Source: Blastobasis lacticolella (Eukaryota; Arthropoda; Insecta; Lepidoptera; Blastobasidae). Taken from it: a stretch of 64,000 nt of DNA. The DNA lies in contig LR990046.1 in assembly GCA_905147135.1 (NCBI GenBank), positions 11,314,501 to 11,378,500 of the forward strand. Reading direction: 5' to 3'. Under the pieces are notes generated by a model. The model was not told the DNA's origin and made no database searches. It worked only from the letters and a program-made list of their open reading frames with translations. A program made the translations under genes and the position numbers. Position 1 is the stretch's first letter, and every line of letters begins with the position of its first letter. Of this stretch, positions 32,546 to 43,530 are shown in pieces.

Positions 32546-33111
32546 GTAAGCATTCTACTGTTTGTTACCCTTTAATTAATTAATTTATGAAAATGATATG
32601 TGGTTGAACAATATTTATTGTTATTATAGTAATGCTCAAATTCATACAAGGTTAATTTTCGAATGTGTTTTTTCAAAGATTTTTTATCTGTGTCGGTGGT
32701 GTAGTAGAAATATCTATGTTTTAAATTTAATTAGAATCCTTCTTAATTTTCAAATAACATTTTGAAGCTGTGCCGAAATAATTTGGATTTATTTTTATTA
32801 CAATTTAAGTATTCTTCGGGACAACCCTGTCATCAATGTCTCAGTGAAATAGGTACACCAAATTTTTAAGTGTAAACTCTGTTATCTATCACTTCCTGTA
32901 GCAAGGTACAGCTCTTATTAGTATTCAGGGCGCTTGTCATGTGTTCGATATCCTCTGGCATAGATGTCATAACCACAACAGGCGCATCGAGCACCTACAT
33001 AGATAAAGTAACTGCTATTTGGAATAATATTTTGGGTAGGTAGTAGTCTGGTTCACTTTTCGTCGAAATACAGTTCTAGTGGCATTTGGGAAATTTTTGG
33101 CCAACCGGTAG
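32546..33111. other. AT-rich intergenic, nothing recognised
   Basis: No supported feature. Confidence 0.3.
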
Positions 33112-33254
33112 GGCTAGCACAAGTTTCTCTCGCGCGAGATAAGCGAGAAAATTCGCGACATAGGTATTGCTATCTCTTTCATCGTAGTAATGAGAGAAGG
33201 AAACAAAGACTCTCTCGCGCCGCGAGGTATGTCACGGATACACTTGCGCTAGCC
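33112..33254. mobile_element. Foldback element (GGCTAGCACAAGT ends)
   Basis: Ends GGCTAGCACAAGT (33112-33124) and ACTTGCGCTAGCC (33242-33254) are inverted with one mismatch. The interior carries inverted CTCTCGCGCGAG-type and ATCTCTTTC/GAGAGA blocks. No coding capacity. Confidence 0.65.
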
Positions 33255-34393
33255 GTGCGGGTGTTTTTACTAATTCGGTGTCAACCTCTAAATTCCTGTT
33301 CAGCAGGCCCGAATTAGTAAAAAAACCTTTGAAAAAAATTAGTCCCAAAATGCCGCTAGAAGTGATATAAATTAACCAATCTACTATAATAGTAGCTACT
33401 AATATAATTACAAAAACCAAACATAGATAGTGTAGCAAATACTACAGCGCCGCATCCTTGCGGCTTAAAATCTTTTTAGTTCTTTTTACTTCCAAGCAAT
33501 CTATATGGATCGGTATCCGTTTTACGGTATTTTTGTTAGACTCTAATTTTGAAATTTTATGAGTTCCTTTTTGAAAGAAAAATTTCACTGGCTTCTTTCA
33601 GATAGATTTATTTAGGTGACGAAAGGCGTTTTATAATTTATTTAATTTGAAATAGTACCTATATCCGTTTAAGGGGTCATACCCCATGTTTCAAAGACTA
33701 ATCTGTGTTGTTCATGCAAATCTTTGGCCAGCCTACGGTTAGTCAAACCAGCTGGGTGGATTTTCCCCTCTGTTTAAAGGTTAGTCTCTGTGGTTTTTTT
33801 CCTTTTTGCAGCACGTCCAGCTGCGTTGAGAAGAATTCGAGAGATTCAGGAGATTCGGAGGACTCGGCAGATTTGATCCTGCATTGACCTATCCTTGAGT
33901 CGGTCAAGACACTGTCAGCACACGGCTTTCAAAGGGGAACTGAATGTTGAACTTTATTACCATCGGACGCGACGTCTACTGTATCTACAGTCCGAGATTT
34001 ATCATCATCCTAATCCATCAGGACCACCATCATAATACACCTTTTTAGGAATAATTTTGGTTATTCATATACGCTAAATGAGGGACCATTCAGTCCCCTA
34101 CGTTTACACTAGCATGAGCTCATGGTAGGTAAACATACGATACCAATGCAATTTTAATCATTTACCTCTTTTTCATAGGAGGTCTAATCAACATTCTAAT
34201 ATTCGTCTGTTATTTATAGCAACCAGACTGTCGAACCACTTAGTTGCCTACGGTTAACAGTACCCTGAATTTGTTGTTTCATATCCACTCGTCACAAGTT
34301 TACGTTTGCCCGATTAACCGTTTATTCTTTATTTTTATATCTGTATAAATTTTATTTTTTTATAATACATGCTTTTAAGGTACAGTAAATCTA
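33255..34393. other. AT-rich intergenic, nothing recognised
   Basis: Contains scattered short frames only. Confidence 0.3.
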
Positions 34394-34395
34394 CA

Positions 34396-34499
34396 AATAA
34401 TGCACATCGGCTAGTTTCGGCTTCGTATTTACTGACACGACAGAGACGACGTTCTTAGAATCCCGGCTAGCCGAATAAATGTGCATTATTTACGGCCGA
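34396..34499. mobile_element. Foldback element (AAATAATGCACAT ends)
   Basis: Left AAATAATGCACATCGGCTAG and right CTAGCCGAATAAATGTGCAT(TATTT) are complementary apart from a 5-base gap. The interior is unremarkable. Confidence 0.65.
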
Positions 34500-34794
34500 T
34501 ACTTCTATGTTAGGATTTTCTTTAATATTTAACCCCATTTCATCTTACCTTGAAATATTTCTAACTAACAATTTTATTTATTTTTAAATTAACAAACTAT
34601 AGTACTTACATAATGATATCTTTAGTACGTGCTCCTTGAATAGTCCCAATACCCTATGAATTTCGTGGTTAAAAATCTACAGTTTGTTGTTAAAGTAGGT
34701 AGCTTAATAATAATATTGTAGAAGTATCTGAATCTGATGGAAAATTTGAATTTGGCTGTGTGGTGTCGGGCAGGGTACAATAGCACCAACCCCT

Positions 34795-35010
34795 TGTACT
34801 CGTGGGTGTTGTACAAGGCGACTAACGTTTTCGAGGCAAAACTTTTAGAGTCTCAGTAGGCTGGAAAATGAGCAGCCGTGTTTTGCATTGTTATATTTAC
34901 AAGAATGCGATCTCCAACCCGTGTGCCAAATGCGGCGATTATGGCAATAACCTCCCCTTTCGTAAGAGAGGCCCTAAGTCTTGCAGTGAACTGTTATGGG
35001 CTGTGATGAT
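34795..35010 (+). repeat. LINE 3' UTR fragment
   Basis: TGTACTCGTGGGTGTTGTAC, CCAACCCGTGTGCCAAATGC, GCGATTATGGCAATAACCTC and GGGCTGTGATGATGATCTGA are blocks I recognise from abundant moth LINE 3' ends (...CCTTTGCCCAGCAGTGGGCTGTGATGATGATG). Confidence 0.65.
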
Positions 35011-35211
35011 GATCTGAACCTGGCACATGAGTTTGCCAATGTGACAAGTGACGTCCACTGGGATTAAGCCAGTCGTAATCTCAGCTAATGACATTGTCCG
35101 AATTTTTCTTCGCGGTCATCTGAAGAGGTTGGGGCTGCGTGACAGACCGTGATAGCGAGGCTCATAGCAATCAGTTTTTCTGGACAATCCGGGGTTCTTT
35201 TTTTACAGAAC

Positions 35212-35340
35212 TAGCCAGGCATTTGACAGCAATACTGCTGGTGGTAAGTGACTGTCTAAGAACAGCCTATTCACTCTAGCCGTGAAGGAAAGCCGGCACC
35301 GCATCCGCTCCCCTTAGGCTATCCAGCATCAGCATGATGA
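35212..35340 (+). repeat. LINE tail repeat C, copy 3, with CCGCTCCCCTTAGG block
   Basis: CTAGCCAGGCATTTGACAGC, TGGTGGTAAGTGAC, GAACAGCCTATTCACTCTAG, then CACCGCATCCGCTCCCCTTA. This copy joins the two tail motifs seen separately at 12362 and 14343, so they belong to one element. Confidence 0.65.
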
Positions 35341-35397
35341 CATTTTCAAATAATTATAGAAACTTGCGTCAACTTAAAAATATCAATTACTAGTGGA

Positions 35398-36120
35398 CCC
35401 GGCGCGACTTCGTTCGCGTGGCATTATACTTTTTTCAATACTCGCTTACGCGGTATCACGTCATAGTGGGAGATGGGGGGAAGGTCAAACGTATATTTTT
35501 GTATTGACGCTGGATGGATCTTCACAACGATATTTAATAACTAAACATTTCTAACTTTAAAGAACACATCCTCTTTTGAAGCCTTCAAAAGTTATATCTT
35601 TCGTGAAACCATTTTTCTGGAATGCCTGTTGGGAGGACGAGGAAGACCTTCATCGAATTCTTGTAATTCGAATATTTGTAAATAAGTGTTGGTAATTTTC
35701 ACTCTCACGAAATTCTATTTATTCACTTTATCCAAAACAAAGAAACACTTACGAAAACGGGGTGTATCCTCCGGCGATCCCATTACCCCGTCCGTTATGC
35801 AGTGAATCTAGTTGTCCACTAAAAGTGGTTTTTGTCGCCTCTAAATAACAATACTGCGGACATAAAACATCCGGACTTTTATTATAATTTAGTGTCTCTA
35901 ATAAATAAAGATTCCGTCTTTACAGAGCGGGCCACTCGAAAAACGACCGCCCGGGAAGCGCGCATTACAATTCCGACTCTATTGTGTTTTACCATACATT
36001 CTTTTTTGCACCTCCTCTGAATACATTTGCAATTTTCGACCAGAGTTCTGACTACATTAACTTCAGTGTTTTTGCATTACGCTGATTGACTCTTGTCTCT
36101 TGTTTTATTGTTATTTTAAA
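35398..36120. other. LINE tail scrap then unrecognised DNA
   Basis: GCGCGACTTCGTTCGCGTGG at about 35402-35421 is the tail motif also at 3449. After it nothing is identifiable. Confidence 0.35.
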
Positions 36121-36127
36121 ACTATTT

Positions 36128-36340
36128 GACGACCTGAGTGGTTCAGTGGTCAAAACCAGGGAGAGTTCCCGGGTTCGATTCCCGGCCGGTCTGAAAATGA
36201 AGTTATGAATTTTAATTTCTGCTATAACGTACAAAGTAAATATCAGTTATCTCTCATAGCGTAAGCTTTACTTAGTTTGGTGCTACATAGCACCATGTGT
36301 GAATTTGTCCAAGATTATTCTCTATATTCATTTATTTTAA
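36128..36340 (+). repeat. SINE family B, plus-strand copy
   Basis: tRNA-like head GACGACCTGAGTGGTTCAGT and GGGTTCGATTCCCGGCCGGT, body TTATGAATTTTAATTTCTGC, ATAGCACCATGTGTGAATTT, ending in ATT-rich sequence. Both Pol III boxes are well preserved. Confidence 0.82.
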
Positions 36341-37389
36341 CTCTAATTTTTAAATTGCGCTTAAACGGCATGACTATTTTGTTACACATAAATTTTTAAT
36401 CGTAAAAAGGATAGGTAAATTAAGGACATCTGTTCTATAGGAAACATATAATTTTCGGAATAAGCAGTGATTCTTAAATCTTTTCGAAAATTGTTATTCA
36501 GCCACGACGATGACGATAGAGTTGTGTTCAGGTTTGATTGAATAATATAAGATAACCCCAGCGTAGTAAAGGGCGTGAAGTTTACCTATAACCAGCATAA
36601 TTCTCACCTCAGAAACATTTTGTATTTTTGTTTACATGACACCTAAGTACTAAATACACATGTTTTAGGATAAGTAGATTATGACGTTATGACGATCGTT
36701 TCACCTGTGACTTTGCAACCAGAAGGATGCAATGAGGAGTTTTCCAGTTGATAGTTGGTTTCAAAAAGCATCATTAGATGGCGCTCCTACAATTTTGGTA
36801 ATCTTTTTTAAATCTGTATAATGGTGGCAGTGATTTCATGCAGCCAACTAATACTAAACTTAAAAATGAAATGATTTTAATATAAACATAACTGTTAAAG
36901 GTTGAACGAAATGTAAATAGAAATATTTATAGAAGTGGGCACTATGTTCCATTATTATTACAACCCCTAAAATGGTTGAAAACTATTGACAAATACAATA
37001 TTATCTAATATAACGTATTCAGTGTTTATATTGTGTTTGCTAAGAAACTATTTCAAGCGATTATCAATTTCCAAAATTGTCGGGGCGCCATCTAGTGAGT
37101 GGTTAGGAATGCTTTAGATACCTATTGGAAAACTGCTCATTAAAATCCAACGGAAAATTAATTTCCCATATATGCGGTGTATTTTTTTCTTACTTCTCAT
37201 AGAATTTTCGGAAATGCAATTATTCGATTCACGTCAAATCAAAGCCTACCGTTACCAAACACCATTTAGGCCGGCTGGAACAAAATTCTTAAATGCATTT
37301 AAGCTGATGCTTAAACAGAAAACTACATACAAAAAAACGTTTAAATCCAAAACTATCCAATTAAAAAAAAAGTTATGTACTTACCAAAT
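36341..37389. other. AT-rich intergenic, nothing recognised
   Basis: No supported feature. A 74-codon frame at 37172-37396 is lysine-rich AT composition and not credible. Confidence 0.3.
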
Positions 37390-37690
37390 AAAATAATTGG
37401 GGCGACCGCCTCTACGGAGCGACGACGTCACGGGCGGCCGGGGTCACCGCGAAGGGTCCGACCGTAGTGACCTAACCATGTGGGTGTGCAATCGTAGTGT
37501 AGGTGAGTGCGTAACAAGTACAAAAAAGAGGGAGCAGGGGTTGCGAGGGGCGGGGCCAGGTGTCACTCGCAGGCTGCAGATCTTATCTCGGCCTAGACGG
37601 GGCCGGGATGTGCGGCGCCGACGGCCCGGACTCGCGTTGAGTCACGCAACCGGCCCGGCCGGGGCGGTGGTGGAAACTAGTTGGTAAAAC
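37390..37690. other. CpG-rich island downstream of opa
   Basis: A sharply bounded GC block (GCGGCCGGGGTCACCGCGAA, GGCGCCGACGGCCCGGACTC) in AT-rich DNA. Open frames across it look like a by-product of base composition. Candidate regulatory island. Confidence 0.35.
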
Positions 37691-37799
37691 TGGGGATTTT
37701 GAATTTTAGTGAGTGTAGACTGGTTGAAGAGCTTAGGGCCCCGTGGCATTTTTTTTTTTCTTGAAGTATCTACTATGCTGCACTGATGTATCTACTAAT

Positions 37800-37930
37800 A
37801 GAGCAAATTGGACATTTTAACTCTAATTTGCTTTATTAGTTTTAATGATAGAGCAAATTGAACTATTTTTCTCCAATTTGCGCTACTACTTTTAACGATA
37901 GAGCAAATCTGGTATTGTCCAATTTGCGCT
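37800..37930. repeat. 50-bp tandem repeat of small hairpins, about 2.6 units
   Basis: GAGCAAAT recurs exactly every 50 bases at 37801, 37851 and 37901. Each unit also carries an inverted AATTTGC(T/G) partner, so each can fold into an 8-10 bp stem with a loop of about 15 bases. Units share TTTAA(T/C)GATA before the next repeat. The third unit is shortened. Confidence 0.8.
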
Positions 37931-39018
37931 ACGTGGTTGGAAACATAGCTTGGTACCTACTTTTTACAATACGTACCTACTTATATCTGCTTTGGTATAC
38001 TTATGTAATTTATTGTTAGTTAAAGGCGACTCAATTTGATCTCTCCTCACTTTGAATAAATTAGAACACATCTACCTACATACCGTCAAAAAATAGGTAC
38101 CAAAGAAGGCTCTCACGGGCCCAATTACAGCGGCTCCGGCGCGGCGGCCGCTGCGCCCGCGCCGCAGCCAGCGCAATATGTTAACATATTTTTTAATTTC
38201 TCCACCGGACAGCTAAAGAAGCAATCGCGAGTGCATGCGCAGGAGTGAGATTTATAATAAGAAAACGCTCCTACCGCGCATGCACCACAAGGACCTATAA
38301 ATCTTGGAAGTACTCGATCGGCCAATCCCTGTTGAGAAACGATAAATCATCGCCGCGGACGGCGCGCCGATCGAAGGCTCGCCGTCCCGCTCACTCCCGC
38401 GCTCCTCGCGGCCACCGCATCATTTATCATTTCTTTCTCTCGTTTCTTCTCAATGATAAATTCAATTCTCTTTTGGAATATGATTGTTCCTCGTTTTGTT
38501 GTGGTGTTTTATTGTGGGCATCGTCACGGAGCGCGCTTAGCTTTTTTGATCGGAATCTGATCGAAATGATCGCGAGAATTGGATTTCCATTTTAGATTTC
38601 TTGCATGAAGCGATCAATCTTTCAAACCTTCCTCGTATTGGGGACTCTAGCTCTGGTTGTGAGGATCTATCAGGTAAATCAAATTCCATGGCTTTAAATT
38701 GAAATACATTTGCTCTTTATTTATTCTCTCGCTATTTACAGGGCTGTAGAAAAGACATTCAACAAATTCTTCTTAAAATAACTTAAAATACATCGTGCTC
38801 TCAGTCATTTGCTTCATAGTAATATACAATATAGATACAATATGCTCTCGCCTACAACTCTCTTCGTGAAAAAATATTTGCACTAAATATTTAGAAGGCT
38901 GAAATTTTGGAAGTTCATCCTATAAACTCAAAACATTAAAGTTATAGGTAAGTTCATATTTGTAAGTATTAAGTATTTAATACACAAGAAATGGGAAATA
39001 TACCCGATTGTAGGTACT
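37931..39018. other. GC island and possible distal opa 3' UTR
   Basis: 38105-38180 and 38335-38420 are CpG-rich. The first includes the 13-mer TGCGCCCGCGCCG at 38152-38164. Overlapping minus-strand AATAAA sequences at 38716-38725 are one possible opa poly(A) signal, and another AATAAA lies at 39284-39289. Neither can be chosen without transcript data. Confidence 0.3.
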
Positions 39019-39203
39019 AAACTTAGGCGACGCTTTAGTTGGCGCCATAAGGTACTCCTAAGCATTTAAGAATAGCTTCTGGCGGCAGCGTCACAAAATC
39101 GGAGTAACTAGCGAGTTTAATTTTCACATAATTAGGTTGTGATTTTACTTGTTTAAAATATCTGAAATCAACAGGCGTCGCCTAAATCTTAGTGCAATCG
39201 GGC
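39019..39203 (+). repeat. Unnamed dispersed repeat, copy 2
   Basis: Counterpart of 3600-3785: GGCGCCATAAGGTACTCCTA, ACTAGCGAGTTTAATTTTCA, AAATCAACAGGCGTCGCCTA, TTAGTGCAATCGGG. If opa has a long 3' UTR this repeat lies in it. Confidence 0.6.
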
Positions 39204-40168
39204 AACAATCGTCTTAACATTCAACGTGCAATATTTTAAACTTAATTTCAGATTTCCAATTTCGTTCTACCATGTAGGTAACATTTATTCTTAAACAAAA
39301 TGATAATTGTAGTAGATACGTAGTCAATCACATACAATTTTAATACAGAGGACAAAACTGATAGCGAGTAAGAAAGTAGGTACGTATAGCAACGTAAATT
39401 CATTTGACAAAAAATCTGTCCTTACGCCTATATCACTGGGTATTACCTTAATTTTTATATTTCTACAAGACGTTAGCCACCTTAACATTACAATTTACAC
39501 GATTTTTACAACCTATAAAGATTTAGCGGACATTGGTACTTTGGCCATGCTGGTTTGTTACATAATACAATAATTTGTCAAATCATGAAATAATATTGGA
39601 TGCTGAATAGTAAAGAGTATCACATTCCATTTAAAAATATGTAGTTTTCGCTAGTGTTCTGTTTGTTGTTAGCTAAATAATTGAACAATTGAACTGTTTG
39701 TACATCACAGCTTACATAGATAAAAGGCTGTCATAAATCACTGTCTACAATGCAATTGACAATATGACAAAAATCTCAGGATGTGACAAAAGTTGTATTT
39801 TAACAATAGAGGTAACCGTAGTGAAAGGCGTTGTTTAGGATAAAAAGACACTTTTTTCACATAAGACTGTGTTTACAGGAAATATACGACATATTGTAAA
39901 GCAGTCACGCAGTGGTCTTTGTTTACTTGTTTTAATTAAATGCTGCGAACCCGCTGACGGTCGCATTGTTCGAGCTCCACTAACTATACCGTAACGTCGT
40001 AGACAAGTAGATTTCAAAAGGTAGAGTAGATAAATATAATAAGTATCAATACTAAAACTCTCGGACGGTTATGGTCTGAAGATTTGTGGTCGGCGTTTTC
40101 ATATTAAATATTATAAAGTTCCTATCAATAAGCGTAATGCACTTTGAAACCTGGTGGCGCTTTAGCGA
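39204..40168. other. AT-rich sequence downstream of opa, part likely 3' UTR
   Basis: No frame or repeat recognised. On opa's strand an ATTAAA occurs at 39931-39936 and AATAAA at 39284-39289 as poly(A) candidates. Confidence 0.3.
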
Positions 40169-40258
40169 ACTCTTCATTCCACGTTTGTCGACGACGGGCT
40201 CGGTGGCGCGCTCTCAGCCCGCGCGGTCAGGTCGGCTGCCGGTCGTGGAATGAAGAGT
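40169..40258 (-). other. opa: Long-range hairpin in the opa 3' UTR
   Basis: Exact 15-bp inverted repeat ACTCTTCATTCCACG (40169-40183) and its complement (40244-40258) around a 60-base GC-rich loop. In the opa mRNA the first arm begins about 18 bases after the stop codon. It could shape the start of the 3' UTR or be the footprint of a small foldback element. Confidence 0.6.
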
Positions 40259-40276
40259 ACCCTAAGCGCGGTGTGG

Positions 40277-40911
40277 TCAATAAGCGGTGGCCGCGCCCGA
40301 GTGATGCATTAAGTGGTGGTGGTGGTAGGACTCCTGGGTCGGGCACCACCAGTCCGGCACCCCGTGAGGGACCGCGGGCGCGGGCTGCTGGAACTGCGTC
40401 CAGTGGCCGCCGAACGCAAGTTTGTTGTCCATGACCCCGTTGCCGGGTATGTTCGTAAGGTGCTGGTGCTGGTGCGGGGGCGGGGGTCGCTCGTACTTTT
40501 GCTCGTGGGGGTTGAGGTATTTGTCGTTGAGGCTTTCTAGTTTGTCGGTGATGGAGGCGTGGTGCGGGATGTGGGCGGGGTGTGCGGGGTGGGTGGGGTG
40601 GGGGTGCGTAGGGGGGAGCGTGGGCGCCGGCGGGGGCGCGGGCGGGCTGGCGGCGGCGGTAACGCTGACGCTGCCCGCCGAGGAGGAGTCGTCGCCGTCG
40701 CTGTCGTAGCGCGGGGAGCCGTCGCCCGCGGCGCCGTGCACCTTCATGTGCTTGCGCAGCGAGGACGGGTGCGTGTACGACTTGTCGCAGCCGTGCACGC
40801 GGCAGTTGTACGGCTTGTCGGACGTGTGCACGTGCGAGTGCTTCTTTCGGTCCGACGAGTTGGCGAACCGGCGGTCGCAGCCGGCGTACTCGCATTTGAA
40901 CGGCTTCTCAC
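40277..40911 (-). CDS. opa: odd-paired (Zic family) coding exon 2: zinc fingers 4-5 and C-terminus
   Basis: 3' coding exon of the Zic transcription factor. The acceptor TTGCAG ends at 40912. The first two bases, GT, complete the Gly codon split by the intron, giving TG|EKPFKC. Finger 4 has C237, C242, H255, H259 with [16 protein letters not shown]. Finger 5 has C267, C272, H285, H289 with [16 protein letters not shown]. Both are near-invariant in Zic/Opa proteins, as is the linker TSDKPYNC. The C-terminal 150 residues are low-complexity: a Ser/Asp-rich patch, a Pro/His/Thr-rich stretch, and a His-rich end ([11 protein letters not shown]) before TGA at 40277. The joined protein is 441 residues, shorter than Drosophila Opa (about 609), mainly through a shorter tail. 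High GC at third positions opens long antisense frames that are not genes. Confidence 0.97.
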
Positions 40912-41032
40912 CTGCAATGAAAGAATTACGCATGCTATAGTTTATTGTTTCTTTATACGTATAAGTAACGGAACTAATCTGTAAAGGTTTTTTTTAAAGA
41001 TTCAATTCATTGTTTCCATGTCCTATAAAACC

Positions 41033-41192
41033 ATCATCTTGGCGTCAGTATCTCGGTTGTGTTCAGGTGCGTGAGAGCCTGGCGTCCGCCGTGACCAAGA
41101 TCTAGGATTTGCCAGATCAGTCGTTGGTGGGTACATGGCGGCATTGAGGATCGAACTCGGTATGAGTTAAACCCGCTAGCCACCGACGCTCC
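41033..41192 (-). repeat. SINE family A, internally deleted
   Basis: On the minus strand: GAGCGTCGGTGGCTAGCGGG head, GAGTTCGATCCTCAATGCCG, then CAAATCCTAGATCTTGGTCA and ACAACCGAGATACTGACGCC. The central body is missing. Lies just inside the opa intron, about 120 bases from exon 2. Confidence 0.75.
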
Positions 41193-41224
41193 TATTCTTA
41201 TACTTAATCTTTCTTACATAGGAT

Positions 41225-41312
41225 AACATTATTTTCGCTTTATATACGCTTCACGTCTGTATATACGCTTGCTCCTTCTAAACCGCGAAACGGATTTTTA
41301 TGCGGTTTTCAC
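41225..41312 (+). repeat. LINE tail repeat D, short copy
   Basis: CGTCTGTATATACGCTTGCT, CCTTCTAAACCGCGAAACGG and ATTTTTATGCGGTTTTCACT. Same block order as 48090-48265. Confidence 0.55.
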
Positions 41313-42103
41313 TATCATGTACACAATTTATTCCCATTGGTTTATATGTATAATACATGTATAGGTGAATATATATTTGAGCAATTTCATATATGATTGA
41401 CGGATACACTTTAAGCATTTACCTATATTATTATAGGAGCATGAGAATCTTGCCTTGAGCAAATAAAACTCTACGTTATCAAGATTATGTTGATTTATCC
41501 ATAATCTATAAAAAAAGCCGGGTACCGTATGCGAATGTCCAATCACATCGTAAATAACCAGATTTGGTCGTTGTTTATAGTTTACGAGGACAAATAAATA
41601 TTCAACAACAATTGCTCGAGATACTTAACACAGTCATAAATCATGTTTATAAGACGACTTTGTCACAATGTCGCGGCGGAGCTCAACCATTGTGGGATAG
41701 CGTATGCAATAATGCACTCTAATAGATTGGCAGGAGAGCTATTTTCCCTAGTCGGTAAAGTGTTGAATTGTGAAGCTTATGGATAGATCAGATTAACATT
41801 AGGTACCACTGTGATAACTTGATGATTAAGGTGAACGGATTGAGTAGGCAATGCTGTTAAAATAATTTAGTGTCAGAGATTTAACAGTGAAAGCAGTAAT
41901 TGACAACTATTTCCCAAAAACATTTATATTTTTACTACAACCATCTTAACCTTTAATTTTCATCATTATTTGCTGTATTGAGAGGAAAAAAATATTAAAA
42001 TATTAATATTAATAAAGTTTACGATGCGAAATGCGAAATAGTCTAATAATATATGTAGCTAGAAAAGAAACCAGAAAAAGAAACTTGTTTTTTAACCAAC
42101 GAT

Positions 42104-42270
42104 GAAAAAAGAGAAACGTTATAAGTTTGTGTATTTGTATGTATGTCTGTGACATCGTTGCTCCCGAATGGATGGATCGATTTAGATGCGGTTTTCTCTA
42201 TTTGAAAAGCCAGTTTAATCGAAATTATTCTTAACTTTGTTTCATTAAAATCTGTTTAGTAGTTTATAAC
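42104..42270 (+). repeat. LINE tail repeat D, longer copy
   Basis: TGTATGTATGTCTGTGACAT, GAATGGATGGATCGATTTAG, ATGCGGTTTTCTCTATTTGA and TTAAAATCTGTTTAGTAG. Typical of moth LINE 3' UTRs ending near 'ATTCGTTCAG'. Confidence 0.6.
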
Positions 42271-43434
42271 ATATTTGAGTATAGGTATGTAAACTTGGTC
42301 GGGGGTTATCTGATTTTTTCTGTCTGAGAAATCTGCGATGCGACTCACATTATAGACGGTATCAATATACCGCGGTGATCACGCATGACATTTCTATTTG
42401 ATCACCCAATTTTTTGCCTCACATTACCTCTGCTTAGAAATCCGAAATATCGTCAGCTTACTGTGTTGACGTATTGTCGGCCTGTTCACGGATGCGTCGA
42501 ATCGCGAGACGGGAATAATGTTCAATGAAATACATTACGCGCGGCCGCGGCAGCGTGACCACACAATGCCGTGAGTGTGTTTCGCATTGTAATATTTACA
42601 AATAAATCTCTTCAGTTGTAATCCCGGCTTTGTGTCGGAAACCTGAGGACCGCGTTGAAGGCACAGATGCTAATCTCAAGTGTCTCTTAAAGCGACTATA
42701 ATAGCGCTTTTTACACGCGTCGCACCCTCACCGCAAGTTTTGTTACCGTATCCGAAAATATTGAATGGAAGCCCCGCGCATCGAACTGGCTTATTTTGAA
42801 CCGATACTTCCTTTCTTTCATTGAATGCCGCAAATATTTGTGTATTTATTGTGCCCATCATTCAGACCTCGGTGCATGAGAATTTTCATGCATGATATTT
42901 TTTTACTGTACATCTACACAATCCACTGTAGTATTAGTTCGTGGTATCTGCGTCTCGGTAACATGGGCCATAAAAGTCGCATAAAAACATGCAAGTTTAA
43001 ATATTAAAGTTTGATAAAGGTCGTGATCTGGGGTCAATAAAACCGTCCGGGTCCAGTGGCTAATGAGCCAACAAGATAAAAGGGTCCAAAACATGTGTCG
43101 CCCGTCTAATTACTAATCGGGCGTCTCATCTGAGATCGTTGGCCGTCACAAAAAAGGTTGAACGACAAATTCTATTAGAATGTGATGCGTTATCTGCGCA
43201 CGCGCCGCCGGCGACCGCCGCTTGACGAATCACTTCATCGGGCGGAGTGTAGCGTTGCTATGAGTAGGTATTATTTTTATAAAATAATATTAATTTTTTT
43301 GGCATACCCAAAATACCACCTTAGGTACAAAAATGGGGTGAATGATTTCAGTGTTAACAATATTTTCCTATTAGTCGAATATTATTTGCTTATAAGTAAC
43401 TCAAAATAAACATCTACTTTATTTCTTTTATCTC
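42271..43434. other. opa intron segment with CpG patches
   Basis: CpG-rich at 42475-42570 (GCGCGGCCGCGGCAGCGTGA) and around 43195-43235. No repeat match. Unrecognised. Confidence 0.3.
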
Positions 43435-43436
43435 AT

Positions 43437-43530
43437 GCGATAGGCAAAAACAGGTAAGCCACCTGATGTAAAATGGTCACCGCTGCTTATAGACATTGCA
43501 AACACCAGGGGTATCGTCAATGCGTTGCCC
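43437..43530 (+). repeat. LINE tail fragment
   Basis: CAGGTAAGCCACCTGATGTA, ATGGTCACCGCTGCTTATAG and GCAAACACCAGGGGTATCGT. See the related piece at 13438-13550. Confidence 0.6.

Noticed and set aside
37800..37930. CRISPR-like periodicity of 50 bp
   Set aside because: Only about 2.6 units, the 'spacers' are diverged copies of each other, and the context is a eukaryotic nuclear genome.
40227..40984. Long alternative frames over opa exon 2 (222 codons minus, 141 codons plus)
   Set aside because: Shadow frames of the opa coding sequence. Low-complexity Arg/Ala/Gly/Val translations.
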